Of a DNA stretch of 64,000 bases, positions 54,140 to 62,634 are shown piece by piece. A program made the position numbers and the translations under genes. Positions within the stretch are counted from its first letter, which is position 1. Every line of letters begins with the position of its first letter. The stretch spans positions 124,001-188,000 of the forward strand of contig DASXOB010000002.1 in NCBI GenBank assembly GCA_036494545.1. The letters are read 5' to 3'. The notes beneath the pieces were generated by a model that was not told the DNA's origin, ran no database searches, and saw only the letters and a program-made list of their open reading frames with translations. Source of the DNA: JAICXG01 sp036494545. GTDB lineage: Bacteria; Verrucomicrobiota; Verrucomicrobiia; Chthoniobacterales; UBA10450.

Positions 54140-54349
54140 ATGAGCGATCACGTTTATAAAAAGCTTGAGCTGGTTGGTTCTTCCCAAACCTCAATCGACG
54201 ACGCGGTTAAGAATGCGATCAGCCTCGCCTCGAAAACCATTCGCAACATGCGGTGGTTTGAGGTGACTGAGATGCGCGGACATATCGAGGACAACAAGAT
54301 CAATCACTGGCAGGTGACAGTGAAAGTCGGCTTCACCCTTGATCGTTAG
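54140..54349 (+). CDS. Dodecin
   Basis: A 69-residue flavin-binding dodecamer subunit: MSDHVYKKLELVGSSQTSID, AVKNAISLASKTIRNMRWFE (the flavin-stacking Trp), HIEDNKINHWQVTVKVGF. Dodecins store or buffer flavins. Its TAG stop (54347-54349) is part of a TCGTTAGG motif that forms the left arm of the terminator shared with the convergent gene. Confidence 0.93.
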   Translation: MSDHVYKKLELVGSSQTSIDDAVKNAISLASKTIRNMRWFEVTEMRGHIEDNKINHWQVTVKVGFTLDR

Positions 54350-54408
54350 GCAAGGTCCGCCAAGGTTACAACCCCGCCCGCGGGGAAGGGAGAATCGGCC
54401 TAACGATC
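54341..54408. terminator. Bidirectional terminator made of an inverted motif pair
   Basis: GATCGTTAGGC (54341-54351) and GCCTAACGATC (54398-54408) are perfectly complementary over 11 bp and enclose a second stem (CCCCGC-CC-GCGGGG). The arms are the extended dispersed motif in inverted order and contain the stop codons of both convergent genes (dodecin TAG; TAG of the reverse gene). This is how uptake-sequence pairs serve as terminators in Neisseria and Haemophilus. Confidence 0.7.
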
Positions 54409-54687
54409 ATCCTCGCTGATCAGCTGGTAGAGTTTGGTCGCGCCGTAGATGAGAATGGCCGGCTTAAAAGCCATGAAGCAAAGTCGAAGCAAGCCGCCCA
54501 GGATGCGGAAGATCGGCAGACGATCCAAAACGAATCCCGTCGCCACTCCATAGAGGAGCGACTTGGTTGGGTTGGCGCGGACGTAATCCTCGGTTTGCGC
54601 CATAATCTCGTCCCATTGCTCTTTGGTGTATTGGAGGCCTCGGGCCGCAAAGTCGCCGCTCATTTCGTCGCTTTCCATATATGTCAT
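54400..54687 (-). CDS. ElaB/YqjD/DUF883-like small membrane protein
   Basis: A 95-residue protein (ATG 54678, nine bases in, is also possible). An amphipathic front (QYTKEQWDEIMAQTEDYVRA) is followed by NPTKSLLYGVATGFVLDRLP and a hydrophobic tail (LRLCFMAFKPAILIYGATKL). The NP-x-K-S-L-x-x-G-V-A-x-G-F pattern is that of ElaB/YqjD/DUF883 ribosome-associated inner membrane proteins. Convergent with dodecin. Confidence 0.7.
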   Translation of the reverse strand: MTYMESDEMSGDFAARGLQYTKEQWDEIMAQTEDYVRANPTKSLLYGVATGFVLDRLPIFRILGGLLRLCFMAFKPAILIYGATKLYQLISEDDR

Positions 54688-54725
54688 CTTCGCATCGCAA
54701 TCCTCGGTTGCGCGTCAGGAAAAAG

Positions 54726-55634
54726 CTAGCGCAAGATCAGCCAAAGGGAACGCGCCGCGACCCCGAGTGGAAAATCGGGGAGTCGCGTCGGGCGCTGGAA
54801 AGTGCCGGCACGGCGGGTAGCTTTAAGGCAAAAGCGACCCATGACCTCGAGGACCCGATCGTCCAGACGGTTGCAATTGGTTGAGAGCATAATCTTCGCG
54901 TCCCGCTCCGCGATCTCGAGGGCGTTGAAAAGAAGCTTCTCGAAATCGTGTTCCACCTGCCAGGCCTTGCCCGTGCGCGAGCGGGAAAAGGTCGGCGGGT
55001 CGAGAACGATCAGGTCGAAGCGTTCGCCCTTTCGGACAAGCCGCGGAAGGATGGCCATGACGTCGTCAGCGAGGAAACGGTGACGATCGGTCGCCAGTCG
55101 GTTAAGCATGAAATTATCGCGGCCCCGATTGAGCGATTTCTTGGAAAGATCAATACTAAGGGTTTCCGCTCCGGCCAAACCGGCGACGACTGAAAACGAA
55201 CAGGTGTAAGCGAAACAGTTCAACATTCGGCGCGGCGCCGCTCGCCTAACGAATGAACGATTTTCGCGCTGGTCGAGAAAAAGGCCGACCGAGTAACCAG
55301 CGCCAAAATCGAGCGCATAACAAACATCGCGCTCCAAGACCGTGCGCTGGAGTGGCGCTGCCGCATCGCCGAAGATGAGCTTGGGCGCGTTCCGATCCGC
55401 ATTTTGTTTTGGAAGATGGCGACCGAAGATGCGTTCAAAGCGCGCGCCAGTAAGCAGCCTCCACTCATCCAGCTCGTGCAGGATCGCTTCCCGCGCCGCC
55501 TCGTTCCGGTTTGAAATCAGAACGTCCGACCCATAGCGTTCGATCCAACCGTCAGGCTTGGTGCAGAGCCGGTAAGCTTCGGTTTTCTCCGCCGCGAAAT
55601 GGCGCACCTGTTCGAGATCGATCCAGTCTTTCAT
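54726..55634 (-). CDS. Class I rRNA methyltransferase (RlmI/PUA-less type)
   Basis: A 302-residue SAM-dependent methyltransferase. ATG 55634 starts MKDWIDLEQVRHFAAEKTEA; the middle has ERDVCYALDFGAGYSVGLFL, RRMLNCFAYTCSFSVVAGLA (SAM site), RGRDNFMLNRL, and the catalytic block FDLIVLDPPTFSRSRTGKAW followed by CNRLDD. RlmI-type enzymes methylate cytosine 1962 of 23S rRNA; the PUA domain of RlmI is missing, so the exact base is not certain. Confidence 0.82.
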   Translation of the reverse strand: MKDWIDLEQVRHFAAEKTEAYRLCTKPDGWIERYGSDVLISNRNEAAREAILHELDEWRLLTGARFERIFGRHLPKQNADRNAPKLIFGDAAAPLQRTVLERDVCYALDFGAGYSVGLFLDQRENRSFVRRAAPRRMLNCFAYTCSFSVVAGLAGAETLSIDLSKKSLNRGRDNFMLNRLATDRHRFLADDVMAILPRLVRKGERFDLIVLDPPTFSRSRTGKAWQVEHDFEKLLFNALEIAERDAKIMLSTNCNRLDDRVLEVMGRFCLKATRRAGTFQRPTRLPDFPLGVAARSLWLILR

Positions 55635-55729
55635 TGGTGTTCGCGCCCTCGTCTTGCCGCGGGAACGGCCCAAGCTACAATCTCTGCGGCGGCCCCGGCT
55701 CTTCGCTCTCCATTTTTGGGCGACATCCA

Positions 55730-56590
55730 TTGAACAAGCAACAAATCACAGTCCGCGTCCCTGCCACCACATCGAATCTTGGCCCTGGGTTCGATTGCCT
55801 CGGCGTTGCGCTGCAAATGTATAACTTTGTGACTGTCGCGCGTGGTGAGAGGACGGAAGCTGGCATGATGGCGCAACAGGCGGCGCGCCATTTCTTTCAC
55901 GCCACGGAATACGAGCCGTTCGCCTTTTCCTGCCGAATCGAGGGTGACGTGCCGCATTCGCGCGGGCTGGGGAGCAGCGTGACGGTACGGCTTGGAGTTT
56001 TGCACGCACTCAATGGCCTTCTCGAAGAGCCGCTCCGGCGCGAGCAGATTTTGGGACTCTGCGCCGAGCTGGAAGGCCATCCCGATAACGCTGCACCAGC
56101 CGAGTTTGGAGGTTTCGTAGTCGCGCGCAACAATCGACACCAGAAGTTTCCGCTCGACGCGCGCCTGTGTTTTGTGCTCCTCATCCCAGCCTTCGAAGTC
56201 AAGACCTCCGAAGCGCGGCGCCTTTTGCCTAACGAGATCGATCGATTGCGCGCGGTCGAGTCTTGCGGCAATGCCTGCGCCATCACGGCTGCCTTGGCCA
56301 GCGGCTGCTATGAAAATCTCCGCGGCATGTTGAGCGATCATTTCCACCAGCCTTATCGAGCAAAGTTTGTTCCTTTTCTCGACCGCGTGATTGCAGCGGC
56401 GGAAAGTGTCGGAGCCCTCGGCGGTTTCCTGAGTGGTTCCGGCTCAACCATCGCCTGTCTGACCCTGCAACGACCGACAGAGGTGGCGGTGGCAATGCAG
56501 GAAGCAAGCGAATTAGACAATACCCAAACTCGCATTCTCTTGGCGGATAATGCCGGGACACGCACGGTGATCTCAATTCTTGCTCCCTGA
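55730..56590 (+). CDS. thrB: Homoserine kinase
   Basis: A 286-residue GHMP kinase that phosphorylates homoserine in threonine synthesis. TTG 55730 gives (M)NKQQITVRVPATTSNLGPGF, the usual start; the upstream open frame is not conserved. ATP loop PHSRGLGSSVTVRLG, HPDNAAPAEFGGFVVA and GGFLSGSGSTIACLT at the C-terminus are diagnostic. Overlaps lpxK by TGATG. No other thr gene is present here. Confidence 0.9.
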   Translation: MNKQQITVRVPATTSNLGPGFDCLGVALQMYNFVTVARGERTEAGMMAQQAARHFFHATEYEPFAFSCRIEGDVPHSRGLGSSVTVRLGVLHALNGLLEEPLRREQILGLCAELEGHPDNAAPAEFGGFVVARNNRHQKFPLDARLCFVLLIPAFEVKTSEARRLLPNEIDRLRAVESCGNACAITAALASGCYENLRGMLSDHFHQPYRAKFVPFLDRVIAAAESVGALGGFLSGSGSTIACLTLQRPTEVAVAMQEASELDNTQTRILLADNAGTRTVISILAP

Positions 56591-57780
56591 TGCGCCGCTG
56601 GCTGGAAAATCTCGAACAATTCGCCATCGACGTCATCCTCGGGCGTCGTCACGGCGCCCGCGCAGCGCTTCTGCGTGCTTTGCTTTTTGCCCTCTCGTTC
56701 GTCTACGCCTGGCTCGTCCAACTGCGCTTGTTGCTCTATCGCAGGCGCGTTCTGCGCGAGCGCGCACTTGGTTGTCTCGTCATCAGCATCGGCAACCTGA
56801 CGGTTGGCGGCACGGGCAAGACCCCAATCGTGGAAAAGTTCGCACGCGCCCTGCAGGCTGGGGGCCGCCGCGTCGCGATTCTCAGCCGCGGCTACAAGAG
56901 TGTGGCGAAACCTTCCAAGCGCACCTGGCTCGATCGACTGCGCGGCATCGCGCCCGATCCACCGCGCATCGTTTCCGATGGCCATTCGCTCCTCCTCGAT
57001 TCACTCACCGCTGGCGATGAGCCCTACATGCTGGCAAAGAACCTGAAGGACGTCATCGTGCTCGTGGAAAAGGATCGCGTGAAGAGCGGCCTTCACGCCA
57101 TTCGTGAGATGAAAGCCGACACTCTTCTGCTCGACGATGGTTTGCAGTATCTCCATCTTAAACACCGTCTCGACATCGTGCTGATTGATCGTCAGGCGCC
57201 CTTCGGAAATGAGTTTCTCCTGCCGCGCGGAACGTTGCGCGAGCCGCCGCGAAACCTGCGCCGCGCCAGCTATGTCTTCATCACCAAGAGTACCGGCGAG
57301 CCCAACGACGAATTGATCGAACGCATCCGGCGCTATAACCGCACCGCAGAGATCATCGAATGCGCACACGAGCCGCTTTACCTGGAGGATGTTTATTCCG
57401 GCGAACGGCTTCCGCTCGATCGCCTAACGAACACTTACATCGGTTCCTTTTGCGGCATTGCCGCGCCGGAAAGTTTCGAAGATGGACTGCGCAAGCTCGG
57501 CGCAAAAATCGAACTGGCAAAACGCTTCGCCGATCATCATCGCTACAGCGAAGCGGAACTTCAGAGTTTCATCAACCGCTGCATTCGACGAGACATCGAT
57601 ATGATTGTGACCACTGAGAAGGATGCGGTGCGTTTCCCGCGCCTAGCGAAACCGGAAGTGCGAATCTATTTTCTCCGGGTGGAGATTCTCATTCTGAGCG
57701 GGCATGAAACCTGGGATCATTGTGTGGAGCGCATTTGTCAACCCCAGCCAATGCTGTCGCCGGAACGTTTTTTTTCCTGA
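56590..57780 (+). CDS. lpxK: Tetraacyldisaccharide 4'-kinase
   Basis: A 396-residue membrane-bound kinase that makes lipid IVA from the tetraacyl disaccharide. An N-terminal hydrophobic helix (ALLFALSFVYAWLVQLRLLL), Walker A ISIGNLTVGGTGKTPIVEKF, AILSRGYKS, DTLLLDDGLQYLHLKHRLDI and TTEKDAVRFP are all typical. Its presence shows that the organism makes lipid A and thus has an outer membrane. Confidence 0.95.
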   Translation: MRRWLENLEQFAIDVILGRRHGARAALLRALLFALSFVYAWLVQLRLLLYRRRVLRERALGCLVISIGNLTVGGTGKTPIVEKFARALQAGGRRVAILSRGYKSVAKPSKRTWLDRLRGIAPDPPRIVSDGHSLLLDSLTAGDEPYMLAKNLKDVIVLVEKDRVKSGLHAIREMKADTLLLDDGLQYLHLKHRLDIVLIDRQAPFGNEFLLPRGTLREPPRNLRRASYVFITKSTGEPNDELIERIRRYNRTAEIIECAHEPLYLEDVYSGERLPLDRLTNTYIGSFCGIAAPESFEDGLRKLGAKIELAKRFADHHRYSEAELQSFINRCIRRDIDMIVTTEKDAVRFPRLAKPEVRIYFLRVEILILSGHETWDHCVERICQPQPMLSPERFFS

Positions 57781-57863
57781 CAAGGGAAACCTGGGTGCGG
57801 GAAGGCGAATCTCATTTGCTCAAACGATAGCGACAAAGGCGCAGCGCTTTTAGAATCAATTGC

Positions 57864-58781
57864 ATGAGTAATCGCGCGGAGTTGATCGTGGAAGGGCAGA
57901 AGCTTTCCGTCTCAAACCTGGACAAGGTTCTTTACCCAAAAGCGGGCTTCACCAAAGGGCAGGTGATCGACTATTACATCCGCATTGCCGGCGCCCTCCT
58001 CCCTCACCTGAAAGATCGCCCCCTGACGATGAAGCGTTATCCCAATGGTGTGGAGAGTGAATTCTTTTACGAAAAGAATTGCCCGTCGCATCGGCCCAGC
58101 TGGGTTAAGACCGCCAAGGTCTGGAGCGAAGGCAACAATCGGATGATGGATTATTGCCTCGCGCAGGATCTGCCGACGCTCGTTTGGGCGGCTAATCTCG
58201 CCGATCTCGAACTGCACACTTCCCTCTCCCGCAAGAATGCCGTCGAGCGTCCGACAATGATGGTCTTCGATCTCGATCCCGGCGCGCCGGCGGACATCGT
58301 GCAGTGTTGCCAGATAGGGATTTGGCTGCGCGAAATTTTGCACGACATGAAGTTGCAAAGCTGGGCAAAAACGTCGGGTTCGAAAGGCCTGCAACTTTAT
58401 GTCCCGCTCAATACGGCGGTGACGTACGACGAGACGAAAGCGGTTTCGCGTGCCCTCGCCGAATACCTTGAACGCGAGCATTCGAACCTGGTGGTTTCGA
58501 AAATGTCGAAAGCGCTACGAAAAGGAAAAGTCTTTGTCGACTGGAGTCAGAACGATGAACACAAGACGACGATCTGCGTTTACTCACTGCGTGCCAAGGA
58601 TGAGCCGACCGTTTCTACGCCGGTGACATGGGAGGAAGTAGACGCCACACTAAAAAAGAAGGACGCGAAGCGGCTGGTTTTTCGCTGTGAAAAAACGCTC
58701 CAACGCGTGGAGAAAATGGGAGATCTTTTTGAAGAAGTTGAAACAAGGAAGCAAAAGCTGCCCAGAAAATGGAATCTTTAG
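57864..58781 (+). CDS. Stand-alone LigD-type primase-polymerase (PolDom)
   Basis: A 305-residue AEP-family polymerase domain as found in DNA ligase D, which adds or fills in (ribo)nucleotides in non-homologous end joining. KVLYPKAGFTKGQVIDYYIR, the metal-binding FDLDPGA, KTSGSKGLQLYVPL and VDWSQNDEHKTT are present. In LigD the second motif is usually SGxKGxH; here the His position holds Gln (SGSKGLQ), a possible loss or change of activity. No Ku, ligase or nuclease domain is in this window. Confidence 0.85.
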   Translation: MSNRAELIVEGQKLSVSNLDKVLYPKAGFTKGQVIDYYIRIAGALLPHLKDRPLTMKRYPNGVESEFFYEKNCPSHRPSWVKTAKVWSEGNNRMMDYCLAQDLPTLVWAANLADLELHTSLSRKNAVERPTMMVFDLDPGAPADIVQCCQIGIWLREILHDMKLQSWAKTSGSKGLQLYVPLNTAVTYDETKAVSRALAEYLEREHSNLVVSKMSKALRKGKVFVDWSQNDEHKTTICVYSLRAKDEPTVSTPVTWEEVDATLKKKDAKRLVFRCEKTLQRVEKMGDLFEEVETRKQKLPRKWNL

Positions 58782-58824
58782 TGGCGGCCTCTTTCATCTG
58801 CTTCCTCTTCTGAAATGCTAGGCA

Positions 58825-60420
58825 ATGACAGTTGATTCTTCCGTTCCATTGGTGGTTGGCGCCGGCCCAGTCGGCCTAACGATGGCGAACGAGCTGGCTC
58901 GTCATGGCGTGCGATGCCGCATTATCGACCGCGCGGCAGAACGTGCACCGACCTCACGTGCGCTTGGTATTTTTCCGCGAACGCTCGAAGCCTTCAGTAT
59001 GATGGGAGTGGCAGACAAGTTTATCGCGGCAGGCCATCGCCTCCAGGGTCTCTCGATTCATCACGGCGACGATCGGCTGGCGAAGATCGATATCACCTCC
59101 GTCGCGAGCCCTTATCCGTTCATCCTCAGTCTTCCGCAATCGGAGACGGAACGATTGCTGAGCGAGCAGCTCGGCACTGTCGGAATCGAAGTCGAACGCG
59201 CGACAACCCTGACGACTCTTGAACAAAGGAACGAAACGGTCCGCGCAACCTTAAAACATGACGACGGCCGCGAAGAAGTTGTTGAAACACCATGGCTTCT
59301 TGGCTGCGACGGCGCACACAGTGCAACCCGTCACGCGCTCGGGATGGCGTTTGCCGGCGCGCAATACGACGAGAGCTTTATCCTCGCCGACCTGCGGATC
59401 GGGGAATTAATCGATCCGGACCGGGTGCATCTTTACCTTGGGACAGACGGGATTCTTGGATTCTTTCCCTTTGGCGGAGATCGCTGGCGAATTGTTGCGA
59501 GTATTCCGTCGGAATCGCGCGATCAATCGCTCTCTGAGCTGACGTTAGGTGACGTGAGGGAGGTGGTGGAACGGCGAGGACCGCCGGGCGTGAAAATGGA
59601 TGATCCGGTCTGGATGTCACGTTTCCACATTTCGCATCGCATTGTGTCGCAATTCCGCCAACTGCGCGTCTTTTTGTTAGGCGATGCCGCGCACATCCAC
59701 AGTCCGGCGGGCGGCCAGGGGATGAACACCGGTATTCAGGACGCGTTCAATCTGGCTTGGAAACTTGCCTTGGTCGTCAGGGGCTTCGCTCCAGCGCAGC
59801 TGCTCGCGAGCTATCATGACGAGCGCGCGCCGGTCGCTCGTGGTGTGCTTAATCTCACTGATCGCATCACGCGCATGGCCACGATGCGCAGCTCCCTCGC
59901 GCAAAGTGTGCGCGATTTTCTGCTGCCGGTGGTGACTGGTATTGACTTGGTCGGAGGAAGAGTGGCCGATCAGTTATCTGAGCTGGCGGTGAATTATCGC
60001 CGCGGTGAATTTGTCGAAAACGCTGGCGGTGGCCGCTTACGCGCGGGCGACCGGGCGCCGGATGCGGAATTGCGCGATGAAAGGGGGGAGGCGCGGCGGC
60101 TTTTTGAGCTCTTTCGCGAGCCGCGTCACATTCTCCTCCTCTTCGTTGGTCCAGGCTTTGGCAACGCGAACAAAGCGGAGCAACTGGCTGCCGAGGTCCA
60201 GGCGCCGGGGTCTCAATTATTTGATACTTACCGTGTGACACGTGGATTCTCAGATTTACCGGCAGAGTTACGCGACCTGAGCGGTCTGGCACATGCGGCC
60301 TATGATTTGAGCGAAGGGGGCGTGGCTCTCGTTAGGCCGGATGGTTACCTTGGCTATCGCAGTAAAGACTTCGAGCCGGCGCGCCTGCGAGGCTATCTCG
60401 GCCGCCTCTTTACTTCCTAG
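58825..60420 (+). CDS. FAD-dependent aromatic-ring monooxygenase-like protein
   Basis: A 531-residue PHBH-fold flavoprotein. N-terminal VVGAGPVGLTMANELARHG (FAD), GCDGAHSATRHALGM (DG motif), FLLGDAAHIHSPAGGQGMNT (second FAD motif) and a C-terminal thioredoxin-like domain (GDRAPDAEL to the end) place it with pentachlorophenol/3-hydroxyphenylpropionate-type monooxygenases. The substrate is unknown; it could degrade an aromatic compound or tailor a polyketide. The first domain's GLTMAN is encoded by a motif copy (58875). Confidence 0.85.
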   Translation: MTVDSSVPLVVGAGPVGLTMANELARHGVRCRIIDRAAERAPTSRALGIFPRTLEAFSMMGVADKFIAAGHRLQGLSIHHGDDRLAKIDITSVASPYPFILSLPQSETERLLSEQLGTVGIEVERATTLTTLEQRNETVRATLKHDDGREEVVETPWLLGCDGAHSATRHALGMAFAGAQYDESFILADLRIGELIDPDRVHLYLGTDGILGFFPFGGDRWRIVASIPSESRDQSLSELTLGDVREVVERRGPPGVKMDDPVWMSRFHISHRIVSQFRQLRVFLLGDAAHIHSPAGGQGMNTGIQDAFNLAWKLALVVRGFAPAQLLASYHDERAPVARGVLNLTDRITRMATMRSSLAQSVRDFLLPVVTGIDLVGGRVADQLSELAVNYRRGEFVENAGGGRLRAGDRAPDAELRDERGEARRLFELFREPRHILLLFVGPGFGNANKAEQLAAEVQAPGSQLFDTYRVTRGFSDLPAELRDLSGLAHAAYDLSEGGVALVRPDGYLGYRSKDFEPARLRGYLGRLFTS

Positions 60421-60434
60421 GATAACCGGTTGGC

Positions 60435-60683
60435 CTAACGAAGGACATAGTGACCGTGGATCCAGACGCGGTGTCCATGTCGATGTGCCCAATGCCCCGA
60501 TACCCAAACGTAGTGGCGGCCGCTTTCGACATAGTAGGGTCCGTGCACGTAATAGGGCCGGTCCTCGACTGCAACGGTCACACCCACCGGTGGAGGTGGT
60601 GGTCCGGGAGGACCGACAACTGTGGTGGTGCATCCGCAAATAAGGAGGACTGCGGCTGACAATAGAGTAATAGATAGTTTCAT
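60435..60683 (-). CDS. Small lipoprotein with aromatic W-x-x-G-H-W repeats
   Basis: An 82-residue lipoprotein from ATG 60683 (MKLSITLLSAAVLLICGC, lipobox). After a Pro-rich linker comes HYVWVSGHWAHRHGHRVWIH, of the YXWxxGxW type found in short outer-membrane-linked proteins. It is convergent with the monooxygenase gene, and its TAG stop lies in a motif copy (60434-60441). Confidence 0.72.
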   Translation of the reverse strand: MKLSITLLSAAVLLICGCTTTVVGPPGPPPPPVGVTVAVEDRPYYVHGPYYVESGRHYVWVSGHWAHRHGHRVWIHGHYVLR

Positions 60684-60961
60684 GCTGATTCCTTTGTGCA
60701 CGGAATATTGCCTTGCGAAGAGTTATTCGAAGGAGACAGGAGCAAAGGATGGGTCAAATCGCCCAGGTCAGATCCGTTTCCTGGTGCTAACAGCGTGCCG
60801 CAGGACGAGGATAGTTACCTGAGTTATACTCCGACAGATGCTGGATCATTCGTGCATTCTTCGATTGGCGTGGCGCGATTCTGGCGCCCCAACGGAATGC
60901 GCATGTCGACCGGAGACGAGTTCGTCCTGCAACGCTTCCTGAGTAATCAAGTTGCGCCGTC

Positions 60962-61393
60962 TTAAGGCACTGGCGGCGGGGTAGTCGGTCCAGGCGGCTC
61001 CGCAAACGGATGGTGATACCTCATGCGTTTGCGATGTTCTTCTTCCATCTGAGCAAACTTCTTCTGCTGCTCGGGCGTGAGAATGGCCGAAATCTCTCGG
61101 TTGGTTTCTGCGACTCGCTTCTGCACCCGATGCGTTGTTGCGCTGTGAATCTCCTCAAGATCGGCAGTCGTTCTTTCGATGATCGGCTTGATCTGCGCAG
61201 CTTGCTGGGGAGTAAGTTGTAAACCGGACTCGAGTCTCTCCATCATGTGATGTGACATTTCACGAACGTTGGGCGGGCGGATAAAAGTACGTCCGATCCG
61301 CGGTGCGACAAACGCGCCTGTAATCGCTCCGGCGAGAAAGATGAGCAACGCGTAAAGAACTACGCGCAGCGTGCGCGACTTACTCATATCCAT
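60962..61393 (-). CDS. Spy/CpxP-like membrane-anchored protein (heavy-metal/periplasmic stress)
   Basis: A 143-residue protein from ATG 61393 (61387 also fits). One membrane helix (VVLYALLIFLAGAITGAFVA) is followed by a helical periplasmic domain with LQLTPQQAAQIKPIIERTTA and AILTPEQQKKFAQMEEEHRK: the repeated LTPxQ pattern of Spy/CpxP/ZraP. Overlaps the 101-residue gene upstream. Part of the operon led by the ECF sigma gene. Confidence 0.75.
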   Translation of the reverse strand: MDMSKSRTLRVVLYALLIFLAGAITGAFVAPRIGRTFIRPPNVREMSHHMMERLESGLQLTPQQAAQIKPIIERTTADLEEIHSATTHRVQKRVAETNREISAILTPEQQKKFAQMEEEHRKRMRYHHPFAEPPGPTTPPPVP

Positions 61394-61685
61394 AGCCGGC
61401 AACCAGCGCGGAGTCGGCAATACGCGCTTCAGGATCATTGCGGCTCCTGAAGGCGGCTAACTCGTCGCTCGCCATCGTTCCGGCGAGCAGGGCTATGGCG
61501 CAGGCCATGAGCGCCGCCCAACGCAAGCCGCGCAGCAAACCGGCGGCAGCTTTTCGTCGCGCAATCGTTTCCCGCCAATGGGCCACAATCCTGGTCTCCC
61601 AGCCATAAGGCGTTCCGGGAATTTCCTCCGGTGGCAAACGACGCACAAAGGAGAAGAGACGTTGCAAGAATTCTTCGGTATTCAT
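61380..61685 (-). CDS. Single-pass membrane protein, possible anti-sigma factor
   Basis: A 101-residue protein with a cytoplasmic front (EEFLQRLFSFVRRLPPEEIP), one membrane helix (ALMACAIALLAGTMAS, about 58-75) and a short outer tail. It lies between the ECF sigma gene (4-bp ATGA overlap) and the Spy-like gene, the position of an anti-sigma factor. There is no recognisable zinc anti-sigma motif, so the role is inferred from context only. Confidence 0.6.
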   Translation of the reverse strand: MNTEEFLQRLFSFVRRLPPEEIPGTPYGWETRIVAHWRETIARRKAAAGLLRGLRWAALMACAIALLAGTMASDELAAFRSRNDPEARIADSALVAGYGYE

Positions 61686-62281
61686 GACGTAAAGATGGGC
61701 GCTAGCTTCGGATTGTTATTCAACATCTTTTTCATTTTCGCGCGGGCGCGGAAAGCGCGGACCTTGATCGCTGATGGGTTCCAGCCGGTCAGTTGATGAA
61801 TTTCCTGCACAGAACGCTCCTCGAGATGCAGCAGAGTGATAAGAAGGCGGTCCTCCGGCGGTAACTGAGCGAGAAGTTGATGAAGAATATCTTTTGCGAG
61901 CCGCGCGTCTGCGGGTGAGCCGAGATCAGCTTCGGTTCGTGCCACCTGTTCGATCGCGGTAGAGGTCTCCTCATCGAAATCGGAAAGACGCCATTCCGGC
62001 CTGCGTTTCTCCGCCCGCAATTCGTTGAGACAGGTGTTCACGGCGATGCGCGATATCCAATGCGCCAAGGGTACCTTGCCTGAGTACTTGTCGAGGTTTT
62101 GAAAAACTTTGATGAAAATCATCTGAGCAAGATCCTCTTCGCTGACCCGCCGTGGGAGATGGGAGCGCACCAGGCGGAGAACAAACGGGCGAAATTGTTG
62201 CAGGAGCTCATGCGCCGCAGCCTCATCACCTTGTGCGATTTGTTGAAGGCATGCTTGCTCGTCAAAACTCGCATCGGGCAT
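61682..62281 (-). CDS. ECF RNA polymerase sigma factor (RpoE-like)
   Basis: A 199-residue sigma-70 family protein from ATG 62281. Region 2: LVRSHLPRRVSEEDLAQMIF, IKVFQNLDKYSGKVPLAHWI, SRIAVNTCLNELR. Region 4: LAQLPPEDRLLITLLHLEER and SVQEIHQLTGWNPSAIKVRA, FRARAKM. First gene of an operon with a possible anti-sigma protein and a Spy-like protein, and divergent from a second Spy-like gene: a compact envelope-stress response unit. Confidence 0.92.
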   Translation of the reverse strand: MPDASFDEQACLQQIAQGDEAAAHELLQQFRPFVLRLVRSHLPRRVSEEDLAQMIFIKVFQNLDKYSGKVPLAHWISRIAVNTCLNELRAEKRRPEWRLSDFDEETSTAIEQVARTEADLGSPADARLAKDILHQLLAQLPPEDRLLITLLHLEERSVQEIHQLTGWNPSAIKVRAFRARAKMKKMLNNNPKLAPIFTS

Positions 62282-62634
62282 GGGCGGTCGGGCAGCGGAT
62301 CCACATCGCAATCAAGACACCCACAGGTCGATTGGGTTACAAAATTTGATACCAACCCATGTAACCAAGTCCCGGCCAGGTTGTCTTTATCAACGCGGGA
62401 TTATACCCCGAAACGACAGAGAAGAAATGGAAATCAATGACGTGCTTTCATTCGCCGCTACGGCTCGCCGCGTGCCAACCGGGCAGTCGAGCCACCCAGC
62501 CGAGGCAGAGTGCATCGGAATTGCCGCAGTCCTGAAAAAGTTCTCTCAAAGTACCTGTAACCGATCGGCGACCGGGGTTGTCTCTAAGTCCGACAATATC
62601 CGCAACCAAATTCAGTAACCTAACGAATAAAGCA
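62282..62634. promoter_or_regulatory. Divergent regulatory region between sigma and Spy-like genes
   Basis: 353 bp without a supported gene. It must hold the promoters of the sigma operon (leftward) and of the Spy-like gene at 62635 (rightward). I could not assign -35/-10 boxes with confidence. A motif copy lies at 62619-62626, 9 bp before the Spy-like ATG. Confidence 0.45.
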
